A DNA stretch of 64,000 bases from the NCBI GenBank assembly GCA_026169535.1, contig JAPFCU010000084.1, forward strand, positions 1 through 64,000, in the 5' to 3' direction. Of the stretch, positions 28,796-36,154 are shown piece after piece (the first letter of the stretch is position 1; each line of letters opens with the position of its first letter). Source of the DNA: Blautia sp. (GTDB taxonomy: Bacteria; Bacillota; Clostridia; Lachnospirales; Lachnospiraceae). Under the pieces are notes generated by a model. That model was not told the origin of the DNA. It saw only the letters and a list, made by a program, of their open reading frames with translations, and did not search any database. A program made the translations under genes and the position numbers.

Positions 28796-30066
28796 TGTTT
28801 TTGATCGTTCTTTTTCTGCTTATCATGCTGATCGGTACACCAGTTGGATTTGCCATGGGAGCTTTGACCAATATTTCTTTCGGTTTTCTTGGCGGAGATC
28901 AGTCCATGATTGCTCAGAAATTATTTTCTGGAATTGATACTTATACATATGTTTGTATCTTACTGTTTATTCTGGCAACAGATCTGATGTCTGTCGGTGG
29001 CATTACTAATGCGATTGTTACATTCTGTGAGAAGCTGGTAGGGCATATCAAAGGAGGCCTTGCCCACGTAAATGTGATGGCAAGTATGGTTTTTGCAGGG
29101 CTTTCTGGTTCGGCTATTGCAGATGCTTCCGGTTTGGGACCAGTTGAAATCAAATTGATGACCGACGGAGGCTACAAACGTGATTTTTCAGCTGCAGTTA
29201 CAGCCGCCAGCGCGATTATTGGTCCTATTATTCCTCCGTCAAATATCATGATTATTTTTGCTGGATGTATTGGAACAGTATCTGTAGGAAAAATGTTTCT
29301 GGCAGGAGCGATACCGGGAATCCTTCTTGGCCTGGCTTATATGATTCTATGCTATTTTATGGCGGTAAAATATAAGATGCCTTATCGTGAAAAGCGAGCT
29401 AGTTTTAGAGAAATAGCTCGTTCATTGAAGGAAACTCTGCCGGCATTATTGCTTCCTGTTATCATCATGGGATCTATTATAAGTGGAATCTGTACTGCAA
29501 CAGAATCCAGTGCATTGGCTGTAGTATATGCAATTGTTGTTTCTTTAATTAAAAAGAAACTTACCTGGAAGAGTTTTAAAGAATCCTGTATACGGTCAGC
29601 GAAAGCAACTGCAAACGTTCTTTTTATCATTGCGGTTTCAACAGCAATGGGATGGGCAATTACTACCCTTCAGGTTGCACAGACACTTGCGGCATTTTGT
29701 CTGGAATTTATCACCAGTAAAATTTTCTTTTTACTGTTCATGAATGTTTTGCTGCTGCTTCTTGGCATGGTATTGGATGCTACACCGGCAATTCTTTTAA
29801 TGGTTCCAATCTTATGGCCGGTTGCACAGACATATGGAATTGATTCAGTACAGTTTGGTATCATCATGTGCCTGAATTTAATGATTGGAAACCTGACACC
29901 TCCAGTTGGAATGATGCTTTTTGTTATTTCAAATGTAGGAAAAGTGAAGCTATCGGCACTGTACAGAGCGATATTGCCGTTTGTTGCAGTTGCAGTGGTA
30001 GCGTTGCTGTTAGTCACATATGTACCAGCTTTTTCTACATTTATTCCTAACCTTCTGATGCCATAG
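28789..30066 (+). CDS. TRAP transporter large permease (DctM)
   Basis: This is the 425-aa Na+-coupled translocation subunit with about eleven to twelve transmembrane segments and family motifs: GTPVGFAMGA at the start, FAGLSGSAIADASGLGPVEI, IIPPSNIMI, GICTATESSALAVVYA and NLTPPVGMMLF. ATG 28789 lies within the end of dctQ behind AAGGGGGAG, consistent with translational coupling; ATG 28795 is an alternative. Last gene of the operon, closed by a strong terminator. Confidence 0.94.
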   Translation: MLMFLIVLFLLIMLIGTPVGFAMGALTNISFGFLGGDQSMIAQKLFSGIDTYTYVCILLFILATDLMSVGGITNAIVTFCEKLVGHIKGGLAHVNVMASMVFAGLSGSAIADASGLGPVEIKLMTDGGYKRDFSAAVTAASAIIGPIIPPSNIMIIFAGCIGTVSVGKMFLAGAIPGILLGLAYMILCYFMAVKYKMPYREKRASFREIARSLKETLPALLLPVIIMGSIISGICTATESSALAVVYAIVVSLIKKKLTWKSFKESCIRSAKATANVLFIIAVSTAMGWAITTLQVAQTLAAFCLEFITSKIFFLLFMNVLLLLLGMVLDATPAILLMVPILWPVAQTYGIDSVQFGIIMCLNLMIGNLTPPVGMMLFVISNVGKVKLSALYRAILPFVAVAVVALLLVTYVPAFSTFIPNLLMP

Positions 30067-30100
30067 TGGATCAGCTAATGAGGTAAATTGCTGAAACTAT

Positions 30101-30135
30101 AAAAACTCCCCGGCCTGCAGACCGGGGAGTTTTTT
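30101..30135. terminator. Bidirectional terminator (TRAP operon / cotJC)
   Basis: AAAAACTCCCCGG/CCGGGGAGTTTTT around CCTGCAGA; shares the 20-nt core with the terminator at 23,363. It serves convergent operons. Confidence 0.93.
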
Positions 30136-30761
30136 CAGCTGTTTTTACAGGAAGCTTCGCAGGGCATATCAAAGCCTGGGTTAAAGGCATAAAAGTTTTT
30201 GGAATCCAGCTGTTCCTGGACGCTTCTGAGCGCTTCACCGAATCGCTGGAAATGCACCACTTCCCTTGCGCGGAGAAAACGGATAGGATCAGCAATTTCC
30301 GGGATGTTGCGTACCACACGAAGAATGTTGTCATAGGTGGCACGAGCTTTTTGCTCTGCGGCAAGGTCTTCAAAAAGATCAGTAAGAGGATCTCCTTTAC
30401 TCTGGAATTCACAGGCGTTAAATGGGATTCCACCTGCAGCCTGAGGCCAGACACCTACCGTATGGTCAATATAATAGGCACCTAAACCACTTTTTTCTAT
30501 TTCCTCCATAGAGAGATCCCGGGTAAGCTGATGGACAATGGTGGAAACCATTTCAAGGTGGGCGAGTTCTTCAGTGCCCACATCATTTAAGACGGCGGCA
30601 GCCATACGGTTCGGCATGGCAAATCGCTGAGACAGATAGCGGAGAGATGCGCTGATCTCGCCATCCGGGCCACCATACTGACTCATGATATATTGGGCGA
30701 TTTTTGCATTGGGAGTCTTGATATTGATTGGATACTGCAGTCTTTTTTCATAATTCCACAT
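30135..30761 (-). CDS. cotJC: Spore coat manganese catalase CotJC
   Basis: The 208-aa ferritin-like protein has the di-manganese catalase ligands: GEISASLRYLSQRF (Glu), GTEELAHLEMV (Glu and His), AEQKARATYDNIL (Glu) and REVVHFQRF (Glu and His). Start MWNYEKRLQYPI is typical of CotJC, which is shorter than free Mn catalases and sits in the spore coat. It is the last gene of cotJABC and indicates a spore former. Confidence 0.95.
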   Translation of the reverse strand: MWNYEKRLQYPINIKTPNAKIAQYIMSQYGGPDGEISASLRYLSQRFAMPNRMAAAVLNDVGTEELAHLEMVSTIVHQLTRDLSMEEIEKSGLGAYYIDHTVGVWPQAAGGIPFNACEFQSKGDPLTDLFEDLAAEQKARATYDNILRVVRNIPEIADPIRFLRAREVVHFQRFGEALRSVQEQLDSKNFYAFNPGFDMPCEASCKNS

Positions 30762-30764
30762 ATA

Positions 30765-31049
30765 CTATCTGCACCCTCCTTCCCTTTCCCATGGGAATGG
30801 CTGTTCCATCCATTTCCATGTGTCTGCATTGGTTTCTAATGCATCGTCTATGGTAAGCGGTCCATAGCATTCGGCATATTTCTTCATGAGGTTTTTACGT
30901 TTTTCCGCATATTCTTTGTAAAGTGCCATACCCTTTTCACAGCAGGGATGAGTGTCCAGATATAGAAGCAAGTCATCGACCGCAAAGCTTACTTCATTGA
31001 TCTGCTGAAGAAGCTGAGTTCTGGAACAGGAAGAATTGTGATACATCAT
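30765..31049 (-). CDS. cotJB: Spore coat protein CotJB
   Basis: The 94-aa protein matches CotJB: LLQQINEVSFAVDDLLLYLDTHP near the start and YGPLTIDDA with a Trp-rich end (WKWMEQPFPW). Start 31049 overlaps the cotJA stop (ATGA) and follows GAGGTGG; a longer upstream frame is unlikely. The stop is 3 nt before cotJC. It is needed with CotJA and CotJC for inner coat composition in Bacillus. Confidence 0.93.
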   Translation of the reverse strand: MMYHNSSCSRTQLLQQINEVSFAVDDLLLYLDTHPCCEKGMALYKEYAEKRKNLMKKYAECYGPLTIDDALETNADTWKWMEQPFPWEREGGCR

Positions 31050-31363
31050 CTCTGGCCACCTCGCTTTCCACAAAATGGCTTACATAACTGCGGAAAGATT
31101 GTTCCGGCATTTAATGCATAGCAAAGATCATAGGTGTTAGTAAGCTGTTGGCAGGGAACATATGCCATGGCAGGTTCCAGGTGATCGGTGTGGGTATACA
31201 TTTCTGCATTTTTTGTTATAGTACCTGGAATCCGGCATGCACAGGACTGTCTGTTTTGACCGGAATCACAGTGGCAGGCTGGGACAGGGGTCTGAGCCTT
31301 TGTCATACCACAGGTTGCATGGTAGGGACGGCTGCAGGAACGGCTCATCGAATAATTTTCCAT
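31046..31363 (-). CDS. cotJA: Spore coat-associated protein CotJA
   Basis: The C-terminal 45 residues match CotJA: LEPAMAYVPCQQL then ALNAGTIFPQLCKPF. The N-terminal ~55 residues are Ser/His/Cys-rich with no family match, giving about ten cysteines in a 105-aa protein. I start at MENYSMSRS (31363) behind AAAGGA; 27 more codons are open upstream. First gene of the cotJABC operon, expected to be read by sigma-E in the mother cell; the AT-rich upstream region has a possible but weak sigma-E-like -10 (ATACAGT). Confidence 0.9.
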   Translation of the reverse strand: MENYSMSRSCSRPYHATCGMTKAQTPVPACHCDSGQNRQSCACRIPGTITKNAEMYTHTDHLEPAMAYVPCQQLTNTYDLCYALNAGTIFPQLCKPFCGKRGGQR

Positions 31364-31563
31364 GGATAAATCCTTTCTTTTCAGAGTTACTGTATATTTT
31401 ATGTGGAGAAAATAGAAGTGTGAACGTTGCTGTCTGCATGGCATTATCCTGCGTTGCTGTGAACCAGGAGTTTTCTGTATTTCAATTAAATTCGTTGCTT
31501 TATATTGTAAAAAAATGATACAATAAAGAAAGATATTTTACCATTGATGCAAGGAGAAGTGCC

Positions 31564-32538
31564 ATGATATTAACAGAAGAAAAAAAATACACGATATCCC
31601 TGGAAATGGAGGATCGGGAAAGTACCACAGGGCTTACCAGCAAAAACACAGAACTGGAATTTTCTAATAAGGAACTGCTCCATGCAGTTGTTACCTGTGG
31701 GATGCCGATACAGAGAATGACTGCCGGCTTTTTTTCGAAAAAAAGACTGGAACTTACCTATAAACTGTTTCTTGCAGAAACAGCTCTGGATACGGAGGGC
31801 GACCGGATAAAAAAAGCAAAACGTATTGCATATCTGGATTCTTCAGAAAAAAGTGTGATGTCTTATTACATGGGAATGTTTCTTACAAAGCTAATCAGTA
31901 AGAGAATGTATGATACGGATTACCTGACTCATCTGAATCTGATTGAAAAAACAAATGGGGATGGTTTTATTGATTTTTTCAACAGCGAATGGCGTCCGGA
32001 TATGATTGGTCTGCAGGAGGCTGCTCAGACCTGGAGTGTATGGGAAGCAAAAGGCGGAAGCAACAGAAGAGAGCAGGCGCTGAAAAAAGGTAGCCAGCAG
32101 GCAGCTGCTATTGCATCCATTAATGGAACAATCCCATCTCCGGCAGCAGTCTGTATGACCTATTATGACCATGGATTTCTCTGCGGTGTGGTAAGAGAAC
32201 CGGAAAAACTGGAAGAAAAAAACAGAGAAGCAGTTCAGTTTACAGAAGAAGCTTTTTTCAGGGCATATTATAAGCCAATCTGTGAATTATTTACGGAGCA
32301 GGGAACAAGACTTCATTTTCATGGTAAAAATGCAGAAATTTCTGTGGCAGTTCCTTATTTTCCAGAGGAGAAAAAGGAAGAAGAGGAGCGTATGATTCAT
32401 GTGGGAATGTCCAGAAATCTGCTCTTCTGTCTAATGGAAAATGACTATAAAAAACTGGTGGAGAGCAGAAAAAAACTTCTGGATATTTCCTGCCCGGAGG
32501 GCGCCTTTATGGGAAGCGACGGGATTTATATCCGTTAA
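31564..32538 (+). CDS. Uncharacterised protein with PD-(D/E)XK nuclease-like motif
   Basis: I do not recognise this 324-aa protein as a named family. Residues 143-163 contain WRPDMIG (P145, D146) and, 14 residues later, WEAKGG (E161, K163), followed by a Gln/Arg/Lys helix (NRREQALKKGSQQ). This spacing and context fit the catalytic core of PD-(D/E)XK nuclease-like folds. The N-terminal half is helical and charged; no signal peptide or membrane segment is seen. A TACAAT -10 lies about 40 nt upstream. It is followed by two further uncharacterised genes on the same strand and is divergent from cotJABC. Nuclease activity is an inference. Confidence 0.7.
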   Translation: MILTEEKKYTISLEMEDRESTTGLTSKNTELEFSNKELLHAVVTCGMPIQRMTAGFFSKKRLELTYKLFLAETALDTEGDRIKKAKRIAYLDSSEKSVMSYYMGMFLTKLISKRMYDTDYLTHLNLIEKTNGDGFIDFFNSEWRPDMIGLQEAAQTWSVWEAKGGSNRREQALKKGSQQAAAIASINGTIPSPAAVCMTYYDHGFLCGVVREPEKLEEKNREAVQFTEEAFFRAYYKPICELFTEQGTRLHFHGKNAEISVAVPYFPEEKKEEEERMIHVGMSRNLLFCLMENDYKKLVESRKKLLDISCPEGAFMGSDGIYIR

Positions 32539-32602
32539 AATATAAGACAATGGAACAGAACCGGGCTTACTTCATAAGATAAACAAAAAAAGGTTTTTTA
32601 TT

Positions 32603-33085
32603 ATGACATATGCTTCCTATGAAAAAGTTGTTGGTATTATCCGGGATATCCGAAGCGGCGGTTCCTGCTGTTCCATTGTGGTATCAGTAGATACTGAGAG
32701 TGAGATTGTGAATTTTGTGGTGTCACCGGATACCATAGTAGTGGATAATATAAGACTGAGGAGAGGAATGCGGGTGGCTGCTTTTTATGATACCGGCCTT
32801 CCGGCTCCGAAGATTTTTCCGCCACAATATCAGGCAGAACTGATCACAGCGCTTAGAAATAGTCAGGACGTGGCTCTGAAATTTTTTGATGATTCACTGA
32901 CTGCGGAAGACCAGTCTCTGAAGCTGAACCTTTCTCCTCTGACAAACATCAGGACTCTGAATGGACAGAGATTTATGTGTACTCCGGAAGGCCAGGAGCT
33001 TTTGGTCTATTATGGATCTGTGACAAAAAGTATTCCTCCTGAGACAGCTCCGCAGAGGATCATTGTTATGTGTCCGAACCGGTAA
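32603..33085 (+). CDS. Conserved hypothetical protein (Firmicutes type)
   Basis: The 160-aa protein has no named family that I can assign. It is beta-rich in the first ~75 residues (VVGIIRDIRSGGSCCSIVVSV, then EIVNFVVSPDTIVVD and RLRRGMRVAAFYD), an OB-like pattern, followed by PPQYQAELI. Similar sequences with this FPPQY pattern are, as far as I recall, present in other Clostridia. It lies 64 nt after the PD-(D/E)XK-like gene and may share its transcript. Confidence 0.7.
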   Translation: MTYASYEKVVGIIRDIRSGGSCCSIVVSVDTESEIVNFVVSPDTIVVDNIRLRRGMRVAAFYDTGLPAPKIFPPQYQAELITALRNSQDVALKFFDDSLTAEDQSLKLNLSPLTNIRTLNGQRFMCTPEGQELLVYYGSVTKSIPPETAPQRIIVMCPNR

Positions 33086-33187
33086 GATACTGCGCGGACA
33101 GAAATTTACCATAAATCCTGTTATAAAAATGAATGAAATCAGAAGATTTGGAAATACTGTCCTGTATTAAGATCAGGAGGTGTTTTT

Positions 33188-33619
33188 TTGGAAGACGATA
33201 CCATTAAGCTGCTGAGAGAATGCAATGCAGGAATAAAGATGGGAGTTTCTTCTCTGGAGGATGTACTGAAGCATGTAACAGACAGCAATTTACGTAAACT
33301 GATACTGAAAAGTATGGAAACCCACTCCAGACTGGGAGATACGACTCATGAATATCTGATTTCCTTTCACGATGAGGGGAAGGAACCGCCTGTTATGGCA
33401 AAAATGATGTCCTGGGTGAAAACAAACATGAAATTTGAGGATGATGATCCGGATCGTGCAGCGGCAGATCTGCTTACAGACGGATGTAATATGGGAGTAA
33501 AGTCATTGTACCAGTATCTGCATCAGTATACAAAGGCAGAGGAAAAGGTAAAAAAACTCGCAGAAGATGTAATCAAAGCAGAGGAAACTCTGATAAAAGA
33601 ATTACAGGATTATCTTTAA
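33188..33619 (+). CDS. Uncharacterised helical protein with internal duplication
   Basis: The 143-aa protein is predicted all-helical and appears to contain two similar halves: CNAGIKMGVSSLEDVLK near residue 12 and GCNMGVKSLYQYLHQ near residue 99, each followed by a long charged helix ending in YL. This would suit a four-helix bundle, possibly ferritin-like (DUF2383-type), but metal ligands are not obvious. The start codon is TTG at 33188, supported by AGGAGG 6 nt before it. Strong terminator downstream. Confidence 0.7.
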   Translation: MEDDTIKLLRECNAGIKMGVSSLEDVLKHVTDSNLRKLILKSMETHSRLGDTTHEYLISFHDEGKEPPVMAKMMSWVKTNMKFEDDDPDRAAADLLTDGCNMGVKSLYQYLHQYTKAEEKVKKLAEDVIKAEETLIKELQDYL

Positions 33620-33662
33620 AACATGGACGGATAGATAAATGAAATATGATAACATGAAAAGG

Positions 33663-33703
33663 TGTCAGAAAGCCTGAGAGAAAGCTTTCTGACATTTTTT
33701 ATT
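33663..33703 (+). terminator. Terminator after the helical-protein gene
   Basis: Perfect 11-bp stem TGTCAGAAAGC/GCTTTCTGACA (33663-33673 with 33684-33694), 10-nt loop, T6 tail. Confidence 0.93.
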
Positions 33704-33745
33704 TATTAGGAAAGTAGTACATTTTGTACTAACTTTCCTAATAAA
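33702..33745. repeat. Long AT-rich inverted repeat
   Basis: Arms 33702-33720 and 33726-33745 pair over 19 bp with a single bulged T around an ATTTT loop. It directly abuts the preceding terminator and the following hairpin-rich element; no T tract follows. It could be the end of a small mobile element or a barrier to read-through. Confidence 0.6.
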
Positions 33746-33749
33746 TAAA

Positions 33750-33886
33750 AACGCTCCGCGGGGATGCGACCAGATGCATGCGGAATATGACTGCCCATGG
33801 CAGTCTGCATCTGGCGCGTAAAGCGCAACAAGTCCCTCAAGGATTGAGGGATTTAGAGAGTTCGAGGCGGACTTGTCCGCTTTTTT
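33750..33886 (+). ncRNA. Candidate structured RNA with intrinsic terminator
   Basis: Five hairpins follow in about 120 nt: CCAGATGCA/TGCATCTGG (33770-33778 with 33806-33814) enclosing GACTGCC-CAT-GGCAGTC; GCGC-GTAAA-GCGC (33814-33826); TCCCTCAA-GGA-TTGAGGGA (33833-33851); and a terminator GCGGA-CTTG-TCCGC with T6 (33867-33886). The stretch is more GC-rich than its surroundings. A frame across it (33778-33960) is contradicted by the stems and lacks a ribosome binding site. It ends about 40 nt before the promoter of a beta-lactam-type PBP gene, so it is a separate transcript or an attenuated leader. No clear promoter was found, and I know no Rfam class that fits. Confidence 0.55.
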
Positions 33887-33927
33887 ACCAGGAAAGAGTA
33901 TCAGCTACATTCTTTCAAAAAGAAAGC

Positions 33928-33977
33928 TTGACTTCTAATTCTTATAGATGTAATATTTAATAAACTTACAACTGTAA
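33928..33977 (+). promoter_or_regulatory. PBP promoter with BlaI/MecI-type operator
   Basis: TTGACT (33928-33933), a 17-nt spacer and TAATAT (33951-33956) are followed at 33966-33977 by the perfect dyad TTACA-AC-TGTAA, extended to TTACAACTGTAATATT. This closely matches the BlaI/MecI operator (TACAnnTGTA core). A repressor bound at about +4 to +15 would block transcription. The blaI promoter at 38,344-38,390 has the same design. Confidence 0.85.
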
Positions 33978-33995
33978 TATTTAGGAGGATAACGG

Positions 33996-36098
33996 ATGAG
34001 AAAAACATTAAGACGCAAAGAAAAGAAAAAAATCAGAAGAGCCCTGCTCTTTCTTTTGGGGATTATTTTGATTATAGGAGGGGCGGGTGTAGCTGGAAAT
34101 TTAATGCAGGAAAAACCGGAAAAGCTGCTTGCAGAGTATATGGCTCATATTGAAAAGAAGGAATACGAAGAAATGTATGAAATGACAGACACAGATGGAA
34201 AGTCTTCTGAACAAAAACAGCATTTTATAGAACGTAATTCCAGGATTTATGAGGGAATCGGTATAAAAAACTTGAAATTAAGCAATATTACAGAAAAGAA
34301 AAACAAAGGGAAAATGAAATCTGTTTTATATACGGTTTCCTTTGAAACAGAGGCAGGGAAGGTGGAATTTGATAATCAGGCAAATTTTGTCAGATGTAAA
34401 GACGGATATAAATTACTATGGCAGGACAGTATGATTTATCCGACACTGACAGAGACAGATAAAGTACAGGTTTCTGTGTTAAAGGCAAAGAGGGGACAGA
34501 TTCTGGACAGAAACGAAAAACGTCTTGCAGGGCAGGGAAGAGCGGTTTCTGTGGGAGTTGTTCCTGGGAAATTAGAAGAACATTCTTTAGAAGATCTGGC
34601 TGCCTTACTGGGTACAGATATAGAAAATATAGAGAATAAACTGGAGGCTGACTGGGTAAAAGACGGTTTCTTTGTACCGGTGGCAACCCTTCAGAAAATA
34701 CATGAGATTGATCGTATGAAGATACAGACAGATGAGGAGATGATGAGGGAATATGAAAGACAAAGGCAGATGAAAGAGATACCGGGAGTTCAGTTTTCAG
34801 ATATTGAGATTCGTACCTATGATATGGGAGAAGCAGCCGCCCATCTGACAGGGTATGTGCAGGCAGTTACGGCAGAAGATCTGGAAAAGCATCCGAACGA
34901 GGGATATCGCTCGGACAGTGTCATTGGACGAAGCGAAATGGAAGATCTTTATGAAAAAGAACTGAAAGGAAAAGATGGATGTGAGATCTGGATAGTAGAT
35001 GTGAAAGGAGAAAAAAAGGAGAAGATTGCTGGTTTTACAAAAGAGGACGGAAAGGATATACGTCTTACCATAGATTCTGAACTTCAGATGCAGCTCTATG
35101 AACAATTCAAAGAGGATGAGGGATGTTCTGTTGCCATGGATCCTTATACGGGAGAAATCCTGGCTCTGGTAAGTACGCCTTCGTATGATAATAATGATTT
35201 TGTCAGAGGAATGTCAGAAGAGCAGTGGGATACTTTAAATGAAAATAAAAAAAGACCATTATATAACCGGTTTCGGCAGATATGGTGTCCCGGTTCTGTA
35301 TTTAAGCCTGTAGTTGCCGGAATCGGAATGAAGGAGGGAATACTTGATCCGAATGAGGATTTTGGAAATGAGGGACTGTCGTGGCAGAAGGACTCTTCCT
35401 GGGGAGATTATCAGGTAACGACACTGCATGAATATGAACCGGTGATCCTGAAAAATGCCCTGATTTATTCGGATAATATTTATTTTGCAAAAGTGGCATT
35501 AAGAACAGGAGCCGAGAGACTGGAAAAATTCCTGGAGCAGCTGGGATTTAATCAGAAACTGCCCTTCGAAATAGAAGTGGTACAATCTCAATATTCAAAT
35601 ACGGAGCATATAGAAACCGAGATACAACTGGCAGACAGCGGATATGGACAAGGACAGATTTTAGTAAATCCAGTGCATCTGGCAAGTATTTATACAGCAT
35701 TTCTAAATGGAGGAAATATGATAAAGCCTTGTTTGCTGTATGAGGAGAGGCAGGAGAGAAAAATATGGATTCCCGAAGCATTTTCTCCGGAAACCTCGGC
35801 AGAAATACTGGAGGGATTAAAAGGTGTTGTGAATGATCCAAGTGGTACGGGATACGGCGCCAGCAGAGAAGATATTTTACTGGCCGGTAAAACAGGGACG
35901 GCTGAATTAAAAGCTGCAAAAGAAGATCATACGGGAACAGAAATCGGATGGTTTGCAGTTTTTACTGCAGATAAAAATGTGGAGAGACCGATTCGTATCC
36001 TCAGTATGGCAGAGAATGTTAAGGATACAGGGGGAAGCGGTTATGTTGTAAAAAAAGATAAAGCGGTATTGGAACAGTATTTTTCCATGCAGAAATAG
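33996..36098 (+). CDS. MecA (PBP2a)-type class B penicillin-binding protein
   Basis: The 700-aa transpeptidase crosslinks peptidoglycan outside the membrane. Parts: a basic start and one membrane anchor (residues ~15-35); an NTF2-like MecA_N domain (~38-150), the mark of low-affinity PBP2a-type enzymes; a dimerisation/pedestal domain (VLKAKRGQILDRNEKRLA onward); and the transpeptidase with CPGSVFK (S434, K437), YSDN (S492, N494) and KTGTAE (K632). It is monocistronic, starts behind AGGAGG, and carries a BlaI-type operator. It converges on blaR1-blaI, so beta-lactam-induced expression is expected. Whether its affinity for beta-lactams is actually low cannot be read from sequence. Confidence 0.9.
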   Translation: MRKTLRRKEKKKIRRALLFLLGIILIIGGAGVAGNLMQEKPEKLLAEYMAHIEKKEYEEMYEMTDTDGKSSEQKQHFIERNSRIYEGIGIKNLKLSNITEKKNKGKMKSVLYTVSFETEAGKVEFDNQANFVRCKDGYKLLWQDSMIYPTLTETDKVQVSVLKAKRGQILDRNEKRLAGQGRAVSVGVVPGKLEEHSLEDLAALLGTDIENIENKLEADWVKDGFFVPVATLQKIHEIDRMKIQTDEEMMREYERQRQMKEIPGVQFSDIEIRTYDMGEAAAHLTGYVQAVTAEDLEKHPNEGYRSDSVIGRSEMEDLYEKELKGKDGCEIWIVDVKGEKKEKIAGFTKEDGKDIRLTIDSELQMQLYEQFKEDEGCSVAMDPYTGEILALVSTPSYDNNDFVRGMSEEQWDTLNENKKRPLYNRFRQIWCPGSVFKPVVAGIGMKEGILDPNEDFGNEGLSWQKDSSWGDYQVTTLHEYEPVILKNALIYSDNIYFAKVALRTGAERLEKFLEQLGFNQKLPFEIEVVQSQYSNTEHIETEIQLADSGYGQGQILVNPVHLASIYTAFLNGGNMIKPCLLYEERQERKIWIPEAFSPETSAEILEGLKGVVNDPSGTGYGASREDILLAGKTGTAELKAAKEDHTGTEIGWFAVFTADKNVERPIRILSMAENVKDTGGSGYVVKKDKAVLEQYFSMQK

Positions 36099-36105
36099 AA
36101 TAAAC

Positions 36106-36154
36106 AAAAAGAACTGACAGGAGATTGAAAAAATCTGGTGTCAGTTCTTTTTAT
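36106..36154. terminator. Bidirectional terminator (PBP / blaR1)
   Basis: Perfect 14-bp stem AAAAAGAACTGACA/TGTCAGTTCTTTTT (36106-36119 with 36139-36152) between convergent genes. Confidence 0.93.

Noticed and set aside
33778-33960. 60-codon frame in the structured element before the PBP gene
   Set aside because: It lacks a ribosome binding site, crosses a terminator and the PBP promoter, and the sequence is explained by hairpins.
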